8,331 nucleotides of DNA from positions 1-8,331 of the forward strand of contig JAGBUD010000188.1 of the NCBI GenBank assembly GCA_017630995.1. Direction: 5' to 3'. The position numbers were made by a program, and so were the translations under genes. The notes beneath the pieces are model-generated. The model saw only the letters and a program-made list of their open reading frames with translations. It did not search any database and had not been told where the DNA came from. The DNA is from Clostridia bacterium. GTDB lineage: Bacteria > Bacillota_A > Clostridia > Oscillospirales > CAG-272. Of the stretch, positions 1-6,569 are shown one piece after another (the stretch's first letter is position 1; the number at the start of each line of letters is the position of its first letter).

Positions 1-380
1 AAACGCTGATACACGAGAATTTTCCGTACGATGCTATCGTTTCGGTAACCTTTTGCGATAACGAATATATAAAGAAAATCAATAAACAGTATCGCGGAAA
101 GGATAGCGCAACGGACGTGCTTTCTTTTCCTCTTTACGATAACGGCGAATTCGATATGGCGGAATGTATCAGCGGAGCTATGCTCGGTGATATCGTAATT
201 TCGCTTGAAAGAGCCTCGCAGCAAGCGGAGGAGCTTGGACACGGATTTATGCGTGAAACCGCATTTCTTGCAATCCATTCCACTCTGCATTTGCTTGGAT
301 ATGACCACGAGCGCTCCGAGGAAGATGATGAAGCGCAGTGTAAGGCACAGCGCGAAATAATAACAAAAGTTGAGATATAA
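1..380 (+). CDS. ybeY: Endoribonuclease YbeY (rRNA maturation factor), 5' truncated by window edge
   Basis: YbeY is a zinc-dependent endoribonuclease family that acts in 16S rRNA 3'-end maturation and ribosome quality control in the cytoplasm. The open frame enters from the left edge (first full codon at base 3), so the N-terminus is missing. The visible part begins TLIHENFP and contains the family signature YRGKDSATDVLSFP; its GTG at 117 is the Val inside TDVLSFP, not a start codon. The metal-binding motif HSTLHLLGYDH has its three histidines at bases 276-278, 288-290 and 306-308. About 125 residues are present, against roughly 150-165 for complete family members. The stop at 378-380 lies 13 bases before era. 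Many Firmicutes carry dgkA and/or cdd between these genes; here they are absent. Identification is by motif and is secure. Confidence 0.95.
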   Translation, partial: TLIHENFPYDAIVSVTFCDNEYIKKINKQYRGKDSATDVLSFPLYDNGEFDMAECISGAMLGDIVISLERASQQAEELGHGFMRETAFLAIHSTLHLLGYDHERSEEDDEAQCKAQREIITKVEI

Positions 381-393
381 AGAGGACTGTTAA

Positions 394-1251
394 ATGAAGA
401 AAACTGCGTTTATAGCAATAGTAGGAAGACCAAACGTCGGAAAATCCACACTTTTAAATAGCATACTTGGCGAAAAAATTGCGATAGTTTCGAAAAAACC
501 GCAAACAACGAGAAACAGAATAACAGGTATACATACCGTTGGCGAAAATCAGTTCGTTTTTCTTGATACGCCCGGACTTCATAAGCCCAGAACAAGACTT
601 GGCGATTTTATGGTTAAAACCACCTCGGAAACGCTTGGCGGCGTTGATGCGGCAATTCTTGTAACCGAGGCTCGCGAAAGCGTCGGAGATATAGAAGCTT
701 CCTTGATTTCAAGATTTAAAGCCGAGGGAATGAGAGCGATACTCGTTATTAATAAGATAGACACCGTTCAAGCTCCCAATATAGCAAAAACTATATTGGC
801 ATATTCGGAGCAGTTCGATTTTGATGCGGTAATTCCGCTTTCCGCAAAGAACGGCAAGGGCGTTGACGTTTTGCTCTCAGAATGTGAAAAATACCTTTAC
901 GAATCCGATTGGTGCTTTGACGAGGATATGATAACCGACCAGCCCGAGCGTCTTGTTGCGGCAGAAATAATAAGAGAAAAGCTGCTTCGCACGCTTGATG
1001 AGGAAATTCCTCACGGCACTGCCGTTGCAATTGAGGAATGGAAAGAAAAGAGAGGCGTCGTTTCCATTCGTGCCGAGATATACTGTGAAAAAGCAACTCA
1101 CAAGGGTATCATCATCGGAAAAATGGGTGCAACCATAAAGAAAATCGGAACCTACGCAAGAGAAGATATCGAAAAAATGCTCGATGCCAAGGTTTTCTCG
1201 ATTTGTACGTCAGAGTTAAGGAAAATTGGCGCGATAGCGAATTTAACATAA
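394..1251 (+). CDS. era: GTPase Era, C-terminus frameshifted after codon ~267
   Basis: Era is an essential or near-essential GTPase in many bacteria that binds the 3' end of 16S rRNA and assists 30S subunit assembly. GTPase motifs are complete: G1 GRPNVGKS (residues 11-18), G2 region QTTRNR (37-42), G3 DTPG (58-61), G4 NKID (120-123) and G5 SAK (150-152). The KH RNA-binding domain has its GKMG loop at 242-245. The ATG at 394 follows AGAGGA (381-386) with 7 bases of spacing. The open frame ends at 285 residues with an atypical tail, SICTSELRKIGAIANLT. The expected tail is encoded in the next frame, from 1197 to a TAA at 1278-1280. One extra T at 1193-1196 would give a normal 295-residue Era. 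As written, the last KH strand and terminal helix are lost, so the product is probably impaired. A sequencing or assembly error is the simplest explanation; a real mutation or recoding is possible. Confidence 0.93.
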   Translation: MKKTAFIAIVGRPNVGKSTLLNSILGEKIAIVSKKPQTTRNRITGIHTVGENQFVFLDTPGLHKPRTRLGDFMVKTTSETLGGVDAAILVTEARESVGDIEASLISRFKAEGMRAILVINKIDTVQAPNIAKTILAYSEQFDFDAVIPLSAKNGKGVDVLLSECEKYLYESDWCFDEDMITDQPERLVAAEIIREKLLRTLDEEIPHGTAVAIEEWKEKRGVVSIRAEIYCEKATHKGIIIGKMGATIKKIGTYAREDIEKMLDAKVFSICTSELRKIGAIANLT

Positions 1252-1280
1252 CCAATCTCGGATATACGGAAAAAGAATAA
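1194..1280 (+). other. era: Displaced C-terminal coding segment of era (out of frame)
   Basis: Reading from 1197 in the frame one base behind that of the upstream era codons gives LDLYVRVKENWRDSEF, then NITNLGYTEKE, then TAA at 1278-1280. This matches the ending typical of Era proteins: a strand like VFLxLxVKV, a WR/D segment, then a short helix ending in LGY. The upstream reading frame fits Era through LDAKV (codon 267). Homology therefore places the lost base in the four-T run at 1193-1196, which should hold five. The TAA overlaps the recO start as TAATG, the usual arrangement for translational coupling, which supports this as the ancestral end of the gene. Confidence 0.88.
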
Positions 1281-2068
1281 TGAACAGAGAGCTGACAGGG
1301 CTTGTAATCAAAACGGTCAACATAGGAGAATCGGACAGACTCATAACGGTATTCACCAACGAGCTTGGTGTTGTCAGCGTTATGGTGCGCGGCGCAAGAT
1401 CCTTAAAAAGCCGAAAAATGTCCTCCACAATGCAATTTTGCTATTCAAAGCTTGTTTTGCAGCAGCGAGGAGAGTATTACTATTTGAAAGAATCCGAGCT
1501 TATCGAAAACTTTTACGGAATAAGAAACAGCCTTGAGGGACTCGCGCTTGCGGGATATATTGCCGAGGTTTTGTCGGACGTAACCGTCGCGGAGCCCGAG
1601 CCCGATCTTTTGAGGCTTTCGTTGAACACTCTTTATGCCATATCTATGTCCAAATATCCGTTAGATAGAATTAAGGCGGCCTTTGAGATAAGAGCCGCGG
1701 CTATTCTCGGATTTATGCCCGACGTATCCTCGTGCAGCTTTTGCGGTCAGCGTGAGGGAGCGTTTTATTTCGATATTATGGGTGGCTCTCTTCTTTGCAG
1801 AGAATGTAAGCTCTCTCTTGAAAAAAAGCACGCCGAGCCTGAAAATCCGCACGAAAGCAGAATTATATGTATGCTTTCCGAAACCGCAAAGGTCGCGCTT
1901 GAATATTGTGTTTACGCGCCTCTGGAAAAGCTCTTTTCCTTTAACGTTCCAAAGGAGGATATGGAGCTTTTTGCAAAGGCAACTGAATCCTATATCGTAA
2001 ACCAGCTTGAGCGCTCGTATAAAACACTTGATTTTTATAAATCGCTAATCGGCACGGTGGAAATTTAA
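1280..2068 (+). CDS. recO: DNA repair protein RecO
   Basis: RecO is the recombination mediator of the RecFOR pathway. It helps remove SSB, anneals complementary strands and, with RecR, loads RecA on gapped DNA. The 262-residue length is typical. The N-terminal OB-fold is recognisable from TGLVIKTVNIGESDRLITVF (residues 6-25) and VRGARSLKSR (36-45). A helical middle follows, and then a four-cysteine zinc site of Gram-positive type: C152 and C155 (CSFC), C173 and C176 (CREC). The ATG at 1280 overlaps the TAA that would end an intact Era (TAATG), so translation is probably coupled to era; only a weak GGAAAAAG lies upstream. If the era frameshift is real, ribosomes would stop at 1251, 28 bases before this start, which could weaken coupling. 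The gap to mutS2 is 38 bases. Confidence 0.93.
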   Translation: MNRELTGLVIKTVNIGESDRLITVFTNELGVVSVMVRGARSLKSRKMSSTMQFCYSKLVLQQRGEYYYLKESELIENFYGIRNSLEGLALAGYIAEVLSDVTVAEPEPDLLRLSLNTLYAISMSKYPLDRIKAAFEIRAAAILGFMPDVSSCSFCGQREGAFYFDIMGGSLLCRECKLSLEKKHAEPENPHESRIICMLSETAKVALEYCVYAPLEKLFSFNVPKEDMELFAKATESYIVNQLERSYKTLDFYKSLIGTVEI

Positions 2069-2106
2069 CAACTCTCATTTGTGAACATATAGCAGAAAGG
2101 TAAGAA

Positions 2107-4512
2107 ATGTTATTTACCGAAAAAACTTATAAAATCCTTGAATTTGATAAAATAATAGAACGCCTTGCCGAATGCTCGGCAACCGAGGGGGCAAAGGCTC
2201 GCGCGTATTCTCTTTATCCGTCGGACGACTATGAAACGGTAGTGAAGCGCCAAACAAAAACAGATGACGCAAAAAGGCTGATAAACGCAAAGGGTTATCC
2301 GCCATTTTCTGCTCCCGAATCCGTTGTTTCATCTGCAGATAGGGCATATAAGGGCGCGGTTCTTTCGCCGCGCGAGCTTCTTGATATTGCCTCGCTTTTG
2401 AGATGTGCAAGAGGTATGCTCGATTATATAAATACGGACAAGCCGTTTACAACGTCGCTTGACGAAATATTCGCAAGAATGCTCCAAAACCGCACGCTTG
2501 AGGATAAAATAACTCGTTCCATAATATCCGAAGAGCTTATTGCTGATGAAGCAAGCCCTGCGCTTATGGAAATCAGAAGAAAAATCCGTATCACCAACAA
2601 CAGAATAAAGGATACGCTCCAAAGCTTTATCGGCGGAACAAAAATCAAGTATCTCCAAGAAAACATCGTAACGATGAGAAACGGAAGATACGTTGTTCCC
2701 GTTAAATCGGAATACAGAAACGAGCTAAAGGGTCTTGTTCACGATACGTCTTCCTCGGGAGCAACTCTTTTTGTTGAGCCTATGTCGGTTGTCGAGGCAA
2801 ATAACGAATTAAAAACCCTGACCGCCGAGGAATCTCACGAAATAGAGCGCATACTTATGCAACTTTCTGCCGATTGCGCGGAATTTTCCTCGTCAATAGT
2901 CTTAAATTACCATAATATAACCGAAATAGCCTTCCTTTTCGGTTGCGCAGCGCTCGCAATGGAAATGAAAGCCGAATCTCCTATCATAACTAACGATAGG
3001 GTAATCGACCTAAAAAGAGCACGACATCCCTTAATAGATAGGCACAAGGTTGTTCCAATAGACGTCGCGGTCGGTGAAGAAAACGATACCTTAATAATCA
3101 CAGGTCCCAACACAGGTGGTAAAACCGTTACTCTAAAAACCGTAGGTCTCCTTTGCGCAATGGCACAGTCGGGACTTCAAATTCCCGCGCTCCAGTCCTC
3201 AAAGGTCGGAATATTTGACGGAATTCTTGCCGATATCGGCGATGAGCAGAGCATAGAAGCCTCGCTATCAACATTATCCTCGCATATGGTTAACGTGGTG
3301 GATATCCTTGCAAAAATAGGTCCCCATTCGCTCGTTCTTTTTGATGAGCTTGGCTCGGGAACTGACCCCGTAGAGGGTGCCGCATTGGCAACCTCAATTC
3401 TCGAAAAATCGCAAAAGCTCGGTGCTCTCTCTCTTGCAACAACGCACTATTCGGAGCTTAAGGTTTATGCTTTGCAAACTCCGAGAGTGCAAAATGCTTC
3501 TTGCGAATTCGATATAGAAACACTCCGTCCGACCTACCGCCTAATAGTTGGAACACCGGGTAAGTCAAATGCCTTTGCAATATCCGAAAAGCTTGGTATG
3601 CCCGACGACGTTATAGCAAGAGCAAACTCGTTGATTGAGCGCGACAACAAGCGATTTGAGGACGTAATTGAGCGCCTCGACACCAGCAGAATAGAGCTTG
3701 AACGTGAGAAAAATCTTGCGGAGTCATTGCGTCGTGAATACGAGGAATACAAACGAAACGCAGAAGAATCTCTCAATGATAAAATTTCTAAAAGTGAAAA
3801 AGAAATCGAAAAAGCAACACTTAAAGCGCGGCAGATACTTGATAGCGCACGAGCTTCAAGCGAGTTTATATTCAAGCAGTTAGAGGATCTCAAAAAGCAA
3901 GAGGACAAGGAAAAGCGCAATGCTATGATGGCTGAAGCGAGAAATGCAGTGCGCCTTCGCATGAATGAAAGCGAAGGGCTTTTTGCAGGCCTTGATATCA
4001 GAGAAGCTTCTCTTGACGATGACTATAAGCTCCCCCGTCCGCTCGTTGTGGGCGATAAGGTTTACCTCGTCACGCTCTCAAAGGAGGGCGTTGTAACCGC
4101 GCTCAAGGACTCTAAAGGACTTGTTTGTGTAACCTCGGGAATTTTAAAAACCAAGGTAACCGAGGATAAGCTCCGTCTCATTGAGGGTGATGTTAAGTTC
4201 AAAAGAAAGGCAGAGCCCGTCAAGGTGAGCGAGGGCAAGGTCAAAAAGTCTGTAGTCTCAAGCTTCCGCCCCGAAATCGACGTTCGCGGAATGATTGGTG
4301 ATGATGCTTGGTTTGTCGTTGACAAATACCTTGACGACGCAGTTCTTCTCGGCATACCTACCGTGCGCATAATTCACGGAAAGGGAACCGGTGCCTTGCG
4401 CGCTGCGCTTTGGAAGTACTTTAAAGCCGACACGAGAATAAAGTCATACCGTCACGGTCAATACGGTGAGGGTGACGCGGGCGTTACCGTAATTGAATTC
4501 AAGCAAAAATAA
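2107..4512 (+). CDS. mutS2: MutS2 family ATPase with KOW-like and Smr domains
   Basis: MutS2 is a MutS paralogue that lacks mismatch-recognition domains. Members have been linked to suppression of recombination and, in Bacillus, to detecting and splitting collided ribosomes through the Smr and KOW parts. At 801 residues the length is normal. Visible in order: core and lever helices (about 1-300); Walker A GPNTGGKT (333-340); the MutS signature DEQSIEASLSTLSSHM (379-394); Walker B LVLFDELGSGTDP (409-421); TTHYSELK (445-452); a long charged coiled coil (about 510-622); a KOW-like segment starting VGDKVYLV (about 648 on); and the Smr domain with IDVRG (724-728) and HGKGTGALR (757-765). The ATG at 2107 follows GAAAGG (2095-2100) with 6 bases of spacing. 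No key residue appears to be missing. It probably shares a transcript with era and recO. Confidence 0.96.
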   Translation: MLFTEKTYKILEFDKIIERLAECSATEGAKARAYSLYPSDDYETVVKRQTKTDDAKRLINAKGYPPFSAPESVVSSADRAYKGAVLSPRELLDIASLLRCARGMLDYINTDKPFTTSLDEIFARMLQNRTLEDKITRSIISEELIADEASPALMEIRRKIRITNNRIKDTLQSFIGGTKIKYLQENIVTMRNGRYVVPVKSEYRNELKGLVHDTSSSGATLFVEPMSVVEANNELKTLTAEESHEIERILMQLSADCAEFSSSIVLNYHNITEIAFLFGCAALAMEMKAESPIITNDRVIDLKRARHPLIDRHKVVPIDVAVGEENDTLIITGPNTGGKTVTLKTVGLLCAMAQSGLQIPALQSSKVGIFDGILADIGDEQSIEASLSTLSSHMVNVVDILAKIGPHSLVLFDELGSGTDPVEGAALATSILEKSQKLGALSLATTHYSELKVYALQTPRVQNASCEFDIETLRPTYRLIVGTPGKSNAFAISEKLGMPDDVIARANSLIERDNKRFEDVIERLDTSRIELEREKNLAESLRREYEEYKRNAEESLNDKISKSEKEIEKATLKARQILDSARASSEFIFKQLEDLKKQEDKEKRNAMMAEARNAVRLRMNESEGLFAGLDIREASLDDDYKLPRPLVVGDKVYLVTLSKEGVVTALKDSKGLVCVTSGILKTKVTEDKLRLIEGDVKFKRKAEPVKVSEGKVKKSVVSSFRPEIDVRGMIGDDAWFVVDKYLDDAVLLGIPTVRIIHGKGTGALRAALWKYFKADTRIKSYRHGQYGEGDAGVTVIEFKQK

Positions 4513-4539
4513 GTTGACATAATTTTAGGTGGATAAAAT

Positions 4540-5007
4540 ATGAAGTTTGTAAGCATCAAATCCGATTCATCGCGTGATGCGCTCCTAAAAGCAATTTCGG
4601 ACAATAATTTTGTTTCCGAAAACGTAGTTTATAACAGTAAGGGCACCAAGCCCTATATGCACGTGAAAGAAAAAAACGGAACGGTAAAAATCAAATGCGA
4701 AATAAAAGGCGGTCCGACAAAGGATAACGGATTTATAGTCGGAACCTATTTTCGCGGCAGGATTTTCGAGCGTGACGGCGGTTCAGAATTAAAGGGCATT
4801 ATCGTGACCGCGCCGATATACCACGCAGTAATTGTTGCCTTTACCGTCTTTATGATTTGGCAGTGCATAGTTCAGCAGGGCTTTAATTTGGTAATCCCGT
4901 TTATATGGCTTTTTAATTTCATTCTCTTTAAAAGCGAATATAAAAAACAGGGATATATTCAGCGATATCTCTATCGCGCGGCAAGGCTTCTTCAAAAAAA
5001 TCGGTAA
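4540..5007 (+). CDS. Hypothetical two-helix membrane protein
   Basis: I do not recognise a named family for this 155-residue protein. The N-terminal half (1-85) is soluble, polar and predicted to be strand-rich, with a glycine-containing segment KGGPTKDNGFIVGTYFRGR (about 57-75). Two hydrophobic segments follow: about 87-111 (ending AFTVFMIWQCI) and 115-131 (LVIPFIWLFNFILF), separated by a short QQGFN turn. The C-terminus is basic and probably amphipathic (YIQRYLYRAARLLQKNR), which suggests that both ends face the cytoplasm. There is no signal peptide. The ATG at 4540 has a good ribosome binding site, AGGTGG (4527-4532), with 7 bases of spacing. It starts 27 bases after the mutS2 stop, so it is probably the last gene of that transcript. 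No catalytic motif is evident, and its function is unknown. Confidence 0.8.
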   Translation: MKFVSIKSDSSRDALLKAISDNNFVSENVVYNSKGTKPYMHVKEKNGTVKIKCEIKGGPTKDNGFIVGTYFRGRIFERDGGSELKGIIVTAPIYHAVIVAFTVFMIWQCIVQQGFNLVIPFIWLFNFILFKSEYKKQGYIQRYLYRAARLLQKNR

Positions 5008-5041
5008 AGCGAATTCCTTTTCAAGTTTTTTTAGAAATCTC

Positions 5042-5070
5042 TTGATTTTTTGATTTTGCTGTGATATAAT
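5042..5070 (+). promoter_or_regulatory. Sigma-A-type promoter for tRNA-Leu
   Basis: A -35 box TTGATT (5042-5047) and a perfect -10 box TATAAT (5065-5070) are separated by exactly 17 bases. A TG one base before the -10 (5062-5063) makes it an extended -10. The predicted transcription start is near 5077, about 17 bases before the mature tRNA 5' end, which suits a stable-RNA promoter. Confidence 0.82.
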
Positions 5071-5093
5071 AATCGTCGTGGTGCTTCACCAAT

Positions 5094-5180
5094 GCCGGTA
5101 TGGTGGAATTGGCAGACGCGTCGGACTCAAAATCCGAAGGTAGCAATACCGTGTCGGTTCGACCCCGACTACCGGCACCA
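5094..5180 (+). tRNA. tRNA-Leu (anticodon CAA)
   Basis: The gene folds as a class II tRNA with a long variable arm. The acceptor stem GCCGGTA (5094-5100) pairs with TACCGGC (5170-5176), followed by discriminator A (5177) and an encoded CCA (5178-5180). The D arm contains the conserved AATTGG. The anticodon stem TCGGA/TCCGA (5121-5125/5133-5137) encloses the loop CTCAAAA, with anticodon CAA at 5128-5130, so it reads UUG. The variable arm has stem GGTA/TACC (5139-5142/5147-5150). The T arm is GTCGG-TTCGACC-CCGAC (5153-5169). Length is 87 bases including CCA. The anticodon, the long variable arm and the discriminator A all agree with leucine. Confidence 0.96.
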
Positions 5181-5218
5181 AGCCGCATCGAAGGTTTCTT
5201 CGATGTGGCTTTTTGTTT
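5181..5218 (+). terminator. Rho-independent terminator after tRNA-Leu
   Basis: AGCCGCATCGAAG (5181-5193) pairs with CTTCGATGTGGCT (5198-5210) as a 13-bp stem with one G-T pair and a four-base loop (GTTT). The T-rich tract TTTTTGTTT ends near 5218. The stem starts on the base directly after the tRNA CCA, so there is no unstructured 3' trailer. It separates the tRNA unit from the next operon. Confidence 0.92.
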
Positions 5219-5248
5219 AAAATGTGCGCGAAAATATAAAAATATCTA

Positions 5249-5277
5249 TTGTATTTAAAAATGTTTTCTTGTATAAT
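5249..5277 (+). promoter_or_regulatory. Sigma-A-type promoter for the downstream three-gene operon
   Basis: TTGTAT (5249-5254) and a perfect TATAAT (5272-5277) have 17-base spacing and lie in an AT-rich stretch just after the tRNA terminator. The predicted start near 5284 leaves a leader of about 34 bases before the ATG at 5318, too short for a riboswitch or T-box. The rest of the gap between the terminator and this promoter shows no other structure. Confidence 0.72.
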
Positions 5278-5317
5278 ATATTTATAAAGATTTTTAAAAG
5301 GAAAATTGGAGGGTCAA

Positions 5318-6274
5318 ATGCTTAAAGAAAACTTTTTCGAGCCTAACCGTATAACCGCGGAAAATTTATGCGAGCTTTCTTTCGAGCAAGCGATATCCTT
5401 CGAAAAACGTATTTGCGAGATTTCCGAGCTTTGCGACTCGATGGCAAAATCCGCGCTTATCCTCTCGGAGCAAGGGCTTGATATCTATGAGATACTCGGG
5501 CTTCTCTCGGATAATTTAACGGTTGATTCCTCCGATGCTCCCGCGTATGCGCTTGAAGAAAACGTGGAGCGCGTGAAAAAATACCTGTCAACCATTTCGG
5601 CATACGATAAAGCACTCATATCTCATATTTTAACTCAAAAAATGAATGCGCGCGCCCTTTCGGTTTCCGAAGCGGACTTTTTGACGGAGGGTGAGGGAAA
5701 TAAGAACATCACCTACGTAAAAAACCGCCTTGCCGATGAGGCGTACGATATATTTTCGGACCTTATTTCAGATGCCACGGTTTCTTATACCGATTCGTTT
5801 AGAAATGCAGCAAAAGCGGTTTCGGAGGGAAAAAGCGAATATTGCCTTTTGCCGCTCGAAGAAAAAGGCGGTGCCCGTCTTGCAACCGTTGCCTCGATTT
5901 TATTTGCTTATGACTTAAAAATCGCAATGGTAACCCCCGTTTTCGGATATGACGGCTCGGCAGACGTAAAGTATGCGCTCGTTGCCTCTCATTTTAATAT
6001 CCCGAAATACGAAAATGATGACGATAGATATCTCGAAATAAGAATTAAAGCGGATAGTCAGCTTTCAATATCCTCGCTTTTTGCGGCATCGGAGCTTCTC
6101 GGAGCTTCGCTTTATCGAATAAACACGGTCACCTTTAATACCGATGACGGAGAAGAATCCTATTTTACCTTGGTTTTCCGCGGAGAAGAGAGCGATTTTT
6201 CTTCACTGCTTGTATTCCTCACCTTGTTCGTTAGGGAATACAGTGCGGTAGGTATTTACAAAAATATTGAATAA
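5318..6274 (+). CDS. Prephenate dehydratase-like protein with C-terminal ACT-like domain, probably non-catalytic
   Basis: The 318-residue product has three parts. An N-terminal helical region (about 1-125) has no clear family motif. A middle part resembles the prephenate dehydratase fold: YVKNRLADEAYDIFSD (133-148) sits where YLGPxGTFSExAA would be, and LPLEEKGGARL (178-188) resembles the dehydratase PIENSxxG motif. A C-terminal ACT-like region (about 239-316) ends GIYKN, like the LGSY end of PheA. The catalytic Thr-Arg-Phe is not seen; DVKYALV (216-222) occupies the likely position. This suggests a sensor or a diverged enzyme, by pattern matching only. ATG 5318 is chosen because GGAGGG (5308-5313) lies just upstream; an in-frame TTG at 5306 would add four residues but overlaps that site. 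It is first in the operon, with 22 bases to the TSCPD gene. A cytoplasmic location is expected. Confidence 0.72.
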   Translation: MLKENFFEPNRITAENLCELSFEQAISFEKRICEISELCDSMAKSALILSEQGLDIYEILGLLSDNLTVDSSDAPAYALEENVERVKKYLSTISAYDKALISHILTQKMNARALSVSEADFLTEGEGNKNITYVKNRLADEAYDIFSDLISDATVSYTDSFRNAAKAVSEGKSEYCLLPLEEKGGARLATVASILFAYDLKIAMVTPVFGYDGSADVKYALVASHFNIPKYENDDDRYLEIRIKADSQLSISSLFAASELLGASLYRINTVTFNTDDGEESYFTLVFRGEESDFSSLLVFLTLFVREYSAVGIYKNIE

Positions 6275-6296
6275 TAAATGAAAACGGAGCATAATT

Positions 6297-6557
6297 ATGA
6301 AGAAGTATCTTGAATACAAAACCAGCGGCACCTGTTCCCGTATGGTTAAAATTGCGGTAGAGGACGGTGTTGTTACCGATTGTGAGTTCGTTGGCGGTTG
6401 CGCAGGAAACACCGCCGGTGTTGCATCTCTTGTAAAAGGGATGAGCATTGAGGAAGCAATATCTCGCCTTAAAGGTATAAGATGCGGTTTCAAGCCCACG
6501 TCTTGTCCCGACCAGCTTGCAAGAGCACTTGAAAAGATAAATTCCCAAGAGGAATAA
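6297..6557 (+). CDS. TSCPD domain-containing protein, TIGR03905 type
   Basis: This 86-residue protein is essentially one TSCPD domain, a cysteine-rich module also found at the C-terminus of B12-dependent ribonucleotide reductases (NrdJ). The role of the stand-alone form is not established. Conserved elements are TSGTCS with C13, FVGGCAGN with C35, LKGIRCG with C63, and TSCPDQLA (68-75) with C70; C29 is an additional cysteine. The spaced cysteines suggest metal binding or redox chemistry, but this is inference. The ATG at 6297 follows GGAG (6286-6289) with 7 bases of spacing. It lies 22 bases after the ACT-like gene and 12 bases before the phosphohexomutase, so it is co-transcribed. Length and motifs match a complete family member. 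Confidence 0.9.
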   Translation: MKKYLEYKTSGTCSRMVKIAVEDGVVTDCEFVGGCAGNTAGVASLVKGMSIEEAISRLKGIRCGFKPTSCPDQLARALEKINSQEE

Positions 6558-6569
6558 CGGAGGGGAAAA

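Noticed and set aside
117..119. GTG at 117 as the start of a short 87-residue gene
   Set aside because: It is the Val of the YbeY motif TDVLSFP, and the frame is open with family-like sequence back to the window edge.
1171..1178. Six-A run in era as a possible programmed slippage site
   Set aside because: A shift here would replace MLDAKV with a non-Era sequence. Homology places the frame change later, in the T run at 1193-1196, and the A run is short for transcriptional slippage.
3534..3962. Serine-rich 142-residue open frame on the - strand
   Set aside because: It is antisense to the coiled-coil region of mutS2. Its Ser, Arg and Leu bias is the expected shadow of Glu/Lys/Arg-rich codons, and it shows no supported start or domain.
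4514..4539. TTGACA (4514-4519) and TAAAAT (4534-4539) as a promoter for the membrane protein gene
   Set aside because: The spacing is only 14 bases, and the -10 would touch the start codon and include the ribosome binding site in the spacer, giving no usable leader.
5021..5051. TCAAG...CTTGA followed by six Ts as a terminator after the membrane protein gene
   Set aside because: The stem is only 5 bp with a large AT-rich loop, and it overlaps the -35 box of the tRNA promoter. It is too weak to call with confidence.
5306..5317. TTG at 5306 as the start of the ACT-like protein
   Set aside because: The TTG overlaps the GGAGGG at 5308-5313, which is well placed for the ATG at 5318; the ATG is the better start.
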